From Prochlorococcus sp. AG-409-K04 (lineage in GTDB: Bacteria; Cyanobacteriota; Cyanobacteriia; PCC-6307; Cyanobiaceae), in contig QCKE01000009.1 in assembly GCA_003215555.1 (NCBI GenBank), forward strand, positions 1 through 52,282: DNA of 52,282 nucleotides, given 5' to 3'. The notes beneath the pieces are model-generated. The model searched no databases, was not told the DNA's origin, and saw only the letters and a list, made by a program, of their open reading frames with translations. Both the position numbers and the translations under genes were made by a program. Below are positions 28,225 through 36,498 of the stretch, one piece after another (position 1 is the stretch's first letter; each line of letters starts with the position of its first letter).

Positions 28225-29088
28225 ATGGAAGCAATGAAATTTATAAAGTATCAAGGAATCGGAAATGATTTCATTATCATAGATACATTATCAGAGTATC
28301 ATGATGTAGATTTTCTATATACTGATACAGAAATTGTAGAGAGAATATGCAAGAGAAGGTTTGGTATAGGAGCAGATGGTTTAATACTAATTCTAAAAGC
28401 AGAAAATAATACTAATACTATAGCTAAAATGGAAATAATTAATTCTGATGGCTCTATCCCAGAAATGTGTGGGAATGGTATGAGATGCCTAGTTAGATAT
28501 CTTAAAGATAATACTAATCTAATTAAAGGTAAAATTACTAAAATACAAACCAGAGCAGGTATTATTGAATCAGTAATAGAAGATAGTGGAGAAATTACTG
28601 TAAATATGGGTGCTCCTATTTTTAGTCCTTTACTAATTCCTACAACGCTTGAAACTAATACAAAAAATGTTCCCTATGGAGATGTTATTTTAGATAATAA
28701 AAAATATGAAATATATTCAGTAGGAATGGGAAACCCTCATCTTATAATATATATTGATTCATTAGAATTAATTAATATTAAGGAGTGGGGAACTAAGCTT
28801 GAGAATGATTCAAGATTCCCTTTAAAAACGAATGTACATTTTGTTGAAATAATAAATAAAAAATTGATAAAAATTAAAGTTTGGGAGCGTGGTGCAGGAG
28901 AGACTCTTGCTTGTGGCACTGGTGCTTGTGCAACTTTAGCTATAAGTACAAGACTAGGTTTATGTAACAATCAAGCACAAATAATTTTACCTGGGGGTAA
29001 TTTAAATATTAGCTGGCCAAATTCTTCAGGGCCTATATTTATGAGTGGAATAGCAAAAAGAGTTTTTACAGGTAATATATATTTATAG
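28225..29088 (+). CDS. dapF: diaminopimelate epimerase
   Basis: Converts LL- to meso-diaminopimelate, the precursor of lysine and of the peptidoglycan cross-link residue. The two catalytic cysteines are visible: C82 in IPEMCGNGMRC and C230 in GETLACGTGACATLA. The N-terminus KYQGIGNDFIIID is typical. 287 residues, normal length. There are two possible starts, ATG at 28225 and at 28234. First gene of a closely spaced plus-strand series with the cysteine desulfurase, DUF1995 and dacB. Confidence 0.95.
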   Translation: MEAMKFIKYQGIGNDFIIIDTLSEYHDVDFLYTDTEIVERICKRRFGIGADGLILILKAENNTNTIAKMEIINSDGSIPEMCGNGMRCLVRYLKDNTNLIKGKITKIQTRAGIIESVIEDSGEITVNMGAPIFSPLLIPTTLETNTKNVPYGDVILDNKKYEIYSVGMGNPHLIIYIDSLELINIKEWGTKLENDSRFPLKTNVHFVEIINKKLIKIKVWERGAGETLACGTGACATLAISTRLGLCNNQAQIILPGGNLNISWPNSSGPIFMSGIAKRVFTGNIYL

Positions 29089-29095
29089 TATTTCT

Positions 29096-30292
29096 ATGAA
29101 TCGGCTCAGTAAAGATATTTATTTAGATGCTTGTTCAACATCTCCTCCTTTAGCTGAGGTAACAGATGAAATATCTACTATTTCGTCCCAGATTTGGGGC
29201 AATCCATCAAGTGTTCACAATGTTGGTATACTTTCTGCCAGAATCTTAGAAAAAAGTAGGAACGTAATAGCAGATAAATTCAATGTTGAACCAACTCAAA
29301 TAGTTTTTACCTCTGGTGCTACTGAATCAATTTCTTTGGCACTATCATACTTAGCCTATAGTTCCAGTCCAGGAAGAGTAATTATCAGTTCTGTAGAGCA
29401 CCCTGCAGGTGTTTTAGCAGTAGAACTCCTAAGACGACTTGGTTGGGAGGTTGTCTTATGGCCTGTGGATAAATACGGAGTGATTGATTTAAATTATATT
29501 GACCAAATGTTGTCGAGTAATACAAAAATAGTTTCAATTATTTGGGGACAGAGTGAGATAGGCACATTGCAACCTATAAGTACAATTGCTAAAGAATGCA
29601 AAGAACGCAACATATATTTCCATACGGATGCAACTCAGATTCTTTCGCAAGGTATATTTGATTTTTTAGATGTTGGAGCTAACGCATTATCAGCATCAGC
29701 TCATAAATTTAGAGGACCTAAAGGTATAGGCTTTCTTGTCCTTGATAAGTATTATCTAAAGAAATTTATTGATCAGCAAAAGCATATTCATCAAGAGAAT
29801 GGATTAAGAGCAGGTACTCAATCTGTGGCTTTAATTCATGGAATGTCGATAGCATTAGATCGCATTAAAACTAAAATAAGTATCAATAAAGGTAATACTT
29901 GTTTTGAGCCCAGCAATACTAGTATTAATACTAAATTGCTGTTAAATAACTTGCTTCAAATTAATGGTCTTTCTCTTCTAGGTCACCCTACTCATCGTCT
30001 ACCAAATCATATTTCTCTGCTTGTGACAAAAAACAATAGACCATTGCCAAGTAGAAAAATAGTTTACGAATTGTCAAAAATTGGTATATATACCAGTAGT
30101 GGTACAGCATGTAATTCACTATCACAAGAAAAAAACTATGTACTTGCTTCCATTGGTCTCAAGCCAGAAATGCAAAAATCAAATCTTAGAATAAGTTTGG
30201 GTAATTGGATAGATACAATAAATACGCCTCTTATAGCTAATATAATAGAAGAAACTATTAACAAAATATATTATCAGACCTTAAATGAATAA
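29096..30292 (+). CDS. cysteine desulfurase (IscS/NifS type)
   Basis: A PLP enzyme that removes sulfur from cysteine to form a protein persulfide for Fe-S clusters and thio-cofactors. The PLP lysine is K204 in SASAHKFRGPKG and the persulfide cysteine is C339 in SSGTACNS. The N-terminus IYLDACSTSPPLAE and TSGATESISLAL fit the NifS/IscS class rather than SufS. Which sulfur acceptor it serves is unknown; no IscU gene is adjacent. It overlaps the DUF1995 gene by 8 bases. Confidence 0.92.
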   Translation: MNRLSKDIYLDACSTSPPLAEVTDEISTISSQIWGNPSSVHNVGILSARILEKSRNVIADKFNVEPTQIVFTSGATESISLALSYLAYSSSPGRVIISSVEHPAGVLAVELLRRLGWEVVLWPVDKYGVIDLNYIDQMLSSNTKIVSIIWGQSEIGTLQPISTIAKECKERNIYFHTDATQILSQGIFDFLDVGANALSASAHKFRGPKGIGFLVLDKYYLKKFIDQQKHIHQENGLRAGTQSVALIHGMSIALDRIKTKISINKGNTCFEPSNTSINTKLLLNNLLQINGLSLLGHPTHRLPNHISLLVTKNNRPLPSRKIVYELSKIGIYTSSGTACNSLSQEKNYVLASIGLKPEMQKSNLRISLGNWIDTINTPLIANIIEETINKIYYQTLNE

Positions 30293-30929
30293 GAACAACG
30301 ATCAAAAAAGGCTGCCAAAAGATCTAAGAGAATGTGAGTTAATGCTTTTAGATTCTATAAAATCTGCTCTTGATTTTACTAATAATCGTTTATTATCAAT
30401 AGATTTAAAGTTAAATGGGATTAAAACTTTTCCTTTGATTTTTAGATTATTAGCAGAATTAAATGAGATTGAAAATAAAATTATTATTAGCTTTTCAGAT
30501 TATGGTAGTGCAGCTCTAGCTAAGAGAGATTACCCATTATTTAAAAATAATATAAATACTTTTAAGGAAATTATTAATATGGATAATCTTGACAAGGACT
30601 CACTAATAATTGTTGACTCTCCTCAGCCATATGATTATGAGTTATTTGAACAACTAACTAATAATGTCTTAAATAGAATAATAATGGTTAATGGTAAATT
30701 AGAAGAAACAGCAATAGGTGTTGGGTTTGTTGGACGGGAAAGAAGAATCAAGTTTATCAAAGCATGGTTTAATATTTTTTGGTTAGAATCAATACCATAT
30801 GGAGCTGTAATGCACCAATTTCCTTTTAAATGGAATGTATATAAAAAATATTATGATGGATATCGACATGTTAAAGAATATGATCATAAGCCTGACAATG
30901 ATTCTGTTGCAAACATACTAATTGAATAA
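30285..30929 (+). CDS. DUF1995 protein
   Basis: A 214-residue soluble protein recognised as DUF1995 by the N-terminal LPKDLRECELMLLDSIKSAL with a 'SIDLKLNG' strand, the SDYGSAALAKRDYP block and the VDSPQPYDYE segment. Plant relatives include proteins implicated in photosystem II accumulation; the molecular activity is not known. Translation is probably coupled to the desulfurase gene because the starts and stops overlap. No signal peptide or membrane segment is evident. Confidence 0.75.
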   Translation: MNKNNDQKRLPKDLRECELMLLDSIKSALDFTNNRLLSIDLKLNGIKTFPLIFRLLAELNEIENKIIISFSDYGSAALAKRDYPLFKNNINTFKEIINMDNLDKDSLIIVDSPQPYDYELFEQLTNNVLNRIIMVNGKLEETAIGVGFVGRERRIKFIKAWFNIFWLESIPYGAVMHQFPFKWNVYKKYYDGYRHVKEYDHKPDNDSVANILIE

Positions 30930-30940
30930 ATATTCATTCA

Positions 30941-32215
30941 ATGAAAATAAGTAAAACAAAAAAAATAATATTATTTATATCATTTTTTATAGTAGGAGGA
31001 ATATATATTTACCATAATTATGAATTTAGTATATCTTCTAGTAAATTTACCTCACTATTTAATAAATATGCTAGAAATAGAAGGAGAATAGTTAATATAT
31101 GTAAGCCTCTTCAAAAGCACATAAATAATATTACATTTCCCTACACGGATAAATTAAGTATTACTATATTAAATGAAAAATCTGAAATAATAGCTGAATA
31201 TAATAGTCGAGTTCCATTAGTACCTGCTTCAAATATTAAAATATTTACCACAGCATATTCATTAGATAGACTAGGTCCGTCTCATGTATTTGATACAAGA
31301 TTATATAAAAATAGTAATGGTTTTTATGAGTTAGTCGGTGTAGGAGACCCTGATTATAGTATCAAACATCATAAAGAAGTAGTATCGGCAATTAAGCAAA
31401 ATCCATTTTATACACAAAAAGGAATTAATATTGTTTTGTATGAAGAATCTAAAGATAAATGGTGGCCAAAGAGTTGGAGCCTATATGACAGGAATTATTC
31501 CTATGGATCTCCTATATCAAGGTTGTCTTTTAGAAGTAACTCGAATTATAACTCATTAATAGATCCTATTAGATACTTTACATTTGTGCTTGAAAACACA
31601 TTTAAGAATAGTAATCTTGATAATAAAATAAATATAAAAATAGAAAAACGTACACCTGGTGAATTCAAGTTTTTTACAAAACGCAAATTATTACTATCTC
31701 AGAAAACTGCCCCTCTTTATATGTTATTAAGCCTAGCAAATTCAGAGAGTCATAATTTCACAAGTGAAGTTCTACTTAGAAATACTTCTAAATCGTGGAG
31801 CCCAGAAATTTCATCAGAAAGGCTAACTAAGTGGCTTTTGCGAAAAGGGGTAGATAAAAGAGAAATTGATGTATGGGATGGAAGTGGTTTATCTAGGAAG
31901 AATCTTGCTAGTTCGAATTCTATAAGTAAAATACTATATTATATGAGCAAACATAAATATAAGGACTATTATATTTCTTCCTTTTCAGTAATAGGATCAC
32001 GAGGAACACTTAAGAATCAGTATAACTCAGAGAACATAAACTTTAATTTTTTTGGAAAAAGTGGTACTTTGTCTGGTGTTAAATCACTTTCAGGATACTT
32101 GTTTACATCCAATGGCATGAAAATTATAAGTATTATAAGTAATAATACTATTTACAATACAGCCTATTTTAGTGATATATTGCAATCTACGCAGTTTTAT
32201 AGTAGCTGTAATTAA
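30941..32215 (+). CDS. dacB: D-alanyl-D-alanine carboxypeptidase, PBP4 (S13) family
   Basis: A periplasmic peptidoglycan hydrolase that trims stem peptides and can cleave cross-links. An N-terminal hydrophobic segment (about residues 8-23) acts as signal or anchor. The serine-hydrolase triad motifs are S97-N-I-K100 (SxxK), a second motif around NSESHNFTSEVLL, and KSGT in FGKSGTLSGV. The family block WDGSGLSRKNLAS is present. 424 residues, normal for the short cyanobacterial form. It shares a direction and wall function with dapF. Convergent with coaD, 4 bases between stops. Confidence 0.9.
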   Translation: MKISKTKKIILFISFFIVGGIYIYHNYEFSISSSKFTSLFNKYARNRRRIVNICKPLQKHINNITFPYTDKLSITILNEKSEIIAEYNSRVPLVPASNIKIFTTAYSLDRLGPSHVFDTRLYKNSNGFYELVGVGDPDYSIKHHKEVVSAIKQNPFYTQKGINIVLYEESKDKWWPKSWSLYDRNYSYGSPISRLSFRSNSNYNSLIDPIRYFTFVLENTFKNSNLDNKINIKIEKRTPGEFKFFTKRKLLLSQKTAPLYMLLSLANSESHNFTSEVLLRNTSKSWSPEISSERLTKWLLRKGVDKREIDVWDGSGLSRKNLASSNSISKILYYMSKHKYKDYYISSFSVIGSRGTLKNQYNSENINFNFFGKSGTLSGVKSLSGYLFTSNGMKIISIISNNTIYNTAYFSDILQSTQFYSSCN

Positions 32216-32219
32216 CTGA

Positions 32220-32696
32220 TCATTGTTTATACAAGTTATTTAAATCAGTTGCTATAATTTCAGGTACCATATGTTTTATTTCACCTCCAAACATCGCTAC
32301 CTCTTTAACTACTGAACTGCTTAAAAAACTGTGGAAAGTTTCTGTCGCTAGAAATATAGTTTCTATTGATTTATCAAGAGTTCGATTTGTATGAGCAATT
32401 TGCAGTTCATATTCAAAATCACTCATAGCTCTAAGTCCTCTGAGTATTAATTTGGCATTGTATTTTATTGCACAATCAATTGTTAGACCTTCATAAGTAA
32501 TTATATCTATATTTTTTATGTGCTTGGTAGCCTCTGTTATTTGTTCTATTCTTCTATTAGGAGTAAAGGTAGATGACTTATTTGGATTTTCTAATATTGC
32601 AATAATAACATCTCCGAATAATTGAGAAGCTCTGTTTATCAGATCTAGATGTCCAAATGTTAGAGGATCAAAACTACCTGGGTATAGAACTTTCAT
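32220..32696 (-). CDS. coaD: phosphopantetheine adenylyltransferase
   Basis: Adds AMP to 4'-phosphopantetheine to form dephospho-CoA, the penultimate CoA step. The nucleotidyltransferase motif [17 protein letters not shown] carries TxGH, and the ISSS-type loop reads [35 protein letters not shown] is the strongly conserved central block. 158 residues, the standard length. Divergent from the flavin-reductase-like gene. Confidence 0.96.
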   Translation of the reverse strand: MKVLYPGSFDPLTFGHLDLINRASQLFGDVIIAILENPNKSSTFTPNRRIEQITEATKHIKNIDIITYEGLTIDCAIKYNAKLILRGLRAMSDFEYELQIAHTNRTLDKSIETIFLATETFHSFLSSSVVKEVAMFGGEIKHMVPEIIATDLNNLYKQ

Positions 32697-32749
32697 GATT
32701 TGATTTTTGAGTTGATTATCTTAATGAAAAGTGATTAGAGTTGAACATA

Positions 32750-33244
32750 ATGACTAATTTTATGTCACTCGATTTGGAAGCTAAAAAGGTACTTCTCAGA
32801 AAGATACCTCATGGACTATTCATTTGTACTGTCCGTGAAGGAGAAGAAATTAACGGTTTCACAGCAAGTTGGGTTACTCAAGGGTCCTTCTCACCCCCAT
32901 TAATTGTTATGGCAGTAAGATCCGAAGGATCTAGCCATGGAACTATAAAGAGAACAAACAAATTTTGCCTCAATGTCCTTAGATCTGATCAAAAAGATTT
33001 AGCTGCCGTATTCTTCAAGCCTCAAAAAGGTTTAGGTGGCCGATTCGAAGCAACTAATTATTCATTTGGTCCAAATGGATTACCACTTATCGAGGATGCT
33101 ATAGGAGGAGTTGAGTGTGCTGTAGTCGGGTCTGTAGAAAAGGGAGATCATACTGTTTTTGTTGCTGAAGTTATATCAGCAAAGTTAATTAATGATTGTG
33201 ATGCTTTAAATCTATCTTCAACTGGTTGGTCTTACGGAGGTTGA
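32750..33244 (+). CDS. flavin reductase-like, FMN-binding domain protein
   Basis: A stand-alone flavin reductase-like domain (about 164 residues): GLFICTVREGEEINGFTASWVTQGSFSPPLIVMAV, KFCLNVL, and the VGSVEKGDHTVFVAEV block that binds flavin in this family. In cyanobacteria the same domain is also fused to the C-terminus of diflavin flavodiiron proteins, so this could be an independent reductase or a relative of those. I start it at ATG 32750; an upstream TTG at 32741 and an ATG at 32762 are alternatives. The strong SD sequence for uvrC overlaps its last codons. Confidence 0.82.
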   Translation: MTNFMSLDLEAKKVLLRKIPHGLFICTVREGEEINGFTASWVTQGSFSPPLIVMAVRSEGSSHGTIKRTNKFCLNVLRSDQKDLAAVFFKPQKGLGGRFEATNYSFGPNGLPLIEDAIGGVECAVVGSVEKGDHTVFVAEVISAKLINDCDALNLSSTGWSYGG

Positions 33245-33251
33245 TATAACA

Positions 33252-35177
33252 TTGAGCTATTTAGATGATCCAATAGCTTTATGCTTTGATTCAGATAAAT
33301 TAAAGGAATTATTAAAAGTAATACCTGATTCTCCTGGCTGTTACTTGATGAAAGATGTTAAAGATAATATTTTATATATTGGAAAATCAAAAAGACTTAG
33401 ATCTAGGATACGCTCATATTTTCAAAATAAAGCAAGTTTATTACCAAGAATTTCATTAATGGTAAGGCAAATATATGATATTGAAGTAATTATTACTGAT
33501 ACTGAAGCAGAATCACTTACATTAGAATCAAATCTGATAAAAAATAATCAGCCTTACTTTAATGTTCTTTTAAAAGATGACAAGAAGTATCCATACTTAT
33601 GTATAACCTGGAGTGATGAATATCCTCGTATTTATATTACAAGACGGAGAAGAAATAGAAACCCTAGAGATAGATATTATGGCCCATTTGTAGATGTAAA
33701 TGCACTTAGAGGTACACTAAATATGGTCAAGAAAATTTTTCCTATTAGACAGCGAATCAGACCTTTATACAAAAATAAGCCTTGTTTAAATTATTCCATT
33801 GGAAGGTGCCCTGGAGTATGTCAAAAACTAATAGAATCAGATATATACAGAGAAACTATTAAAAAAATATCAATGATTTTTGAAGGTAGAACTGATCATC
33901 TGAAAAATATACTAAAGCAAAAGATGATCGAATTCTCTGATTTACTTCAATATGAAAATGCTTTACACGTAAGAAATCAAATTTCTCAACTAGAAGCCTT
34001 ATGTCAATCACAAAAAATGATTGATCCTGATTCGTCAGTTAATAGAGATGTTATAGCATTTGCAAGTAATCAAGAAATGACATGTATTCAGTTATTCCAA
34101 ATGAGATCAGGAAAATTATTAGCTAGGATTGGATTTACTTCCGATAATAATAATTTGAGTATACAGATGTTGTTACAAAAAGTTATTGAGGAACATTATA
34201 GTAATCTAAGTAGTGTTGAAATACCAGGTGAATTACTATTGGAAACAGAAATATATAATCCGCTTTTAATAAAACAATGGTTATGTGAATTACGAGGACA
34301 TAATGTAAAATTAATTATACCAAAACGAAGTATAAAGTATAAACTGATCAAATTAGTAAAAAAAAATGCAGAATTTGAACTTTCTATAAAAAAGAAAAAT
34401 CTAGAGAAAACTAAAATAGCTCTAGATGACTTATCAAATTTACTAGAACTAGAAAAGATTCCAGAAAGAATAGAAGGATATGATATTAGTCATATAAGTG
34501 GATATGAAGCTGTAGCTTCTCAGGTCGTTTTTATAAATGGACTACCAGCAAAGAACCTATATAGGAAGTATAAGATTAAAAATAGTAATGTTAGAATTGG
34601 GCATAGTGATGATTATTTATCCATAGAAGAAGTTATTACAAGAAGATTTAGAGTATGGTCTAATTACAAGAAACAAGGACTAGATATTAGTAAATTCAGA
34701 TCAAAAAGAAAAAGTATATTAAACTCAAAAATAGAATTTGATCTTCCAGATTTAATTATGATTGATGGAGGTAAAGGTCAGTTAAATATTGCCTCTAAAA
34801 CTCTAAAGAAATTGGACTTAGAAGCAGACATCCGCATTTGTTCATTAGCTAAGAAACGCGAAGAAATTTTTATTCCAGGCTATGGTCAACCTATTGAATG
34901 TTCACAAGAAGATCCCGGATTATTATTACTTAGAAGACTTAGAGATGAAGCCCATAGGTTTGCATTGAGCTTTCATCAGCAAAGAAGATCAAGAAATTTA
35001 CGAAGATCAGCTCTTACAGAAATCCCTGGAGTTGGTCCAAAAAGAATAAAATTATTGTTATCACATTTTAACTCTGTAGAAGCTATACAATTAGCCAAGA
35101 AAGAAGATATTGCAAAAGTTCCTGGTGTAGGTGAAGAAATAGCCTGCAGTATCAGGAAATACTTCAATGAACAATAA
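33252..35177 (+). CDS. uvrC: excinuclease ABC subunit C
   Basis: The dual-incision nuclease of nucleotide excision repair. Domains in order: GIY-YIG endonuclease (about residues 20-100: PGCYLMKDVKDNILYIGKSK), the UVR domain that binds UvrB (about 205-240), the RNase H-like second nuclease (GYDISHISG, LIMIDGGKGQLNIA), and a C-terminal helix-hairpin-helix pair (IPGVGPKRIKLLL, VPGVGEEIA). 641 residues, normal. The start is TTG at 33252, supported by a strong SD GGAGG at 33236-33240 with 11 bases of spacing, and there is no nearby in-frame ATG. Confidence 0.96.
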   Translation: MSYLDDPIALCFDSDKLKELLKVIPDSPGCYLMKDVKDNILYIGKSKRLRSRIRSYFQNKASLLPRISLMVRQIYDIEVIITDTEAESLTLESNLIKNNQPYFNVLLKDDKKYPYLCITWSDEYPRIYITRRRRNRNPRDRYYGPFVDVNALRGTLNMVKKIFPIRQRIRPLYKNKPCLNYSIGRCPGVCQKLIESDIYRETIKKISMIFEGRTDHLKNILKQKMIEFSDLLQYENALHVRNQISQLEALCQSQKMIDPDSSVNRDVIAFASNQEMTCIQLFQMRSGKLLARIGFTSDNNNLSIQMLLQKVIEEHYSNLSSVEIPGELLLETEIYNPLLIKQWLCELRGHNVKLIIPKRSIKYKLIKLVKKNAEFELSIKKKNLEKTKIALDDLSNLLELEKIPERIEGYDISHISGYEAVASQVVFINGLPAKNLYRKYKIKNSNVRIGHSDDYLSIEEVITRRFRVWSNYKKQGLDISKFRSKRKSILNSKIEFDLPDLIMIDGGKGQLNIASKTLKKLDLEADIRICSLAKKREEIFIPGYGQPIECSQEDPGLLLLRRLRDEAHRFALSFHQQRRSRNLRRSALTEIPGVGPKRIKLLLSHFNSVEAIQLAKKEDIAKVPGVGEEIACSIRKYFNEQ

Positions 35178-35273
35178 TGTTAATATGAATTATTTCAATT
35201 TAAACAATATATTTTTTAAAGGAGTTTTAGATTTTAAAATTGAATAACTATATTAGATATATTTATTTATTTT

Positions 35274-35837
35274 ATGACGTTACCTCCAGAAGCATACATG
35301 TGGTTTAAAACTCTCCATATCATTGGGGTTGTTGTATGGTTTGCAGGTTTGTTTTATCTTGTGAGACTGTTTATATATCATATTGAGGCAAAAGAGCTTA
35401 GTGAAGATTTAAAATTTGCTTTCTATGAGCAATATTCTTTGATGGAAAAAAGACTTGCAAATATAATAACTACTCCGGGTATGATACTTACATTGACAAT
35501 GGCATGTGGCTTATTAATAGTACAACCTTCATGGATATATCAGACATGGATGCAAGTTAAATTAGTATTTGTTGGTGCACTTCTAATTTATCATTTTTAT
35601 TGTTATAAATTAATGAATATGCTACAAAACAACAAATGTAAATGGACTGGGCAGCAAATGAGAGCTCTCAACGAATTACCAACTTTATTATTAGTTATCG
35701 TAGTGATGTTAGTTGTATTTAAAAATAATTTTCCTACAAGTGCTGCAACATGGTTCATCGTATCATTAATATTATTAATGCTATTTTCTATTCAATATTA
35801 CGCTAAAATAAGGCGTTTAAAGGAAGATAAGAGTTAA
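35274..35837 (+). CDS. hemJ: protoporphyrinogen IX oxidase HemJ
   Basis: A membrane enzyme oxidising protoporphyrinogen IX to protoporphyrin IX for haem and chlorophyll synthesis; it is the form used by most cyanobacteria. The protein begins YMWFKTLHIIGVVVWFAGLFYLVRLF with the conserved His at position 15, and includes MEKRLANIITTPGMILT and WMQVKLVFVGALLIYHFYCY. About four to five membrane helices, 187 residues. It has 96 bases of upstream AT-rich sequence and is 2 bases from the next gene. Confidence 0.93.
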   Translation: MTLPPEAYMWFKTLHIIGVVVWFAGLFYLVRLFIYHIEAKELSEDLKFAFYEQYSLMEKRLANIITTPGMILTLTMACGLLIVQPSWIYQTWMQVKLVFVGALLIYHFYCYKLMNMLQNNKCKWTGQQMRALNELPTLLLVIVVMLVVFKNNFPTSAATWFIVSLILLMLFSIQYYAKIRRLKEDKS

Positions 35838-35839
35838 TT

Positions 35840-36493
35840 ATGAAAGCAAAAAAACATCCTTTAATAGAGGTTATTAATAATATTGATGAGTCAAGTTGTC
35901 CTTACAATATAAATTTTCATTGCCATACCAATTGCAGTGATGGAGCTCAACATCCTGAGGAAATTATTAAAAATGCAATAACATTAGGTTTAGAACATAT
36001 TGCAATAACAGATCACCACACAATACAAGCATTTCCTTTGATTCAAGATTGGATAGAAAGAACAAAAATCTCCACGAATATTCCTAAGGTTTGGACTGGT
36101 ATCGAGATAAGTTGTTTATTAAAAGGATGTCTTGTTCATATATTGGGTCTAGGTTTTGAGGCTGATTCTAGTTTTATTAGGCCTTATATAGGCGGTGAAA
36201 GTGTTACTGGTAAATTATTAAGAGCAGAAGAAGTCATAAAAGCAATAAGACTATCATCAGGTATATCTATTTTAGCTCACCCAGCAAGATATCGAGTTGA
36301 ATATTATAAGTTAATAGAAGAATCCTATTTGTTAGGTATTAATGGTATAGAAGTTTGGTATGACTATGATTATTCTGAGCAATGGAAGCCCTCTAAATAT
36401 ATTTGTAAGTCCATAGAAGAAATAGCAGATAGATTTAATTTGCTAAAGACTTGTGGTACTGACAGTCATGGCTATTCGTTGCTGAGTAGATAG
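35840..36493 (+). CDS. PHP-domain metal-dependent phosphoesterase
   Basis: A 217-residue PHP-fold protein. Metal-binding motifs: FHCHTNCSDGAQHPEE (HxH and D), ITDHHT, ILAHPARYR and the final GTDSHGY. Family members hydrolyse phosphoesters, for example RNase AM/3'-5' nucleotidases or histidinol phosphatase; the substrate is not known here. It starts 2 bases after hemJ and is probably co-transcribed with it; it converges on cobN with 5 bases between stops. Confidence 0.85.
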   Translation: MKAKKHPLIEVINNIDESSCPYNINFHCHTNCSDGAQHPEEIIKNAITLGLEHIAITDHHTIQAFPLIQDWIERTKISTNIPKVWTGIEISCLLKGCLVHILGLGFEADSSFIRPYIGGESVTGKLLRAEEVIKAIRLSSGISILAHPARYRVEYYKLIEESYLLGINGIEVWYDYDYSEQWKPSKYICKSIEEIADRFNLLKTCGTDSHGYSLLSR

Positions 36494-36498
36494 AGTTA

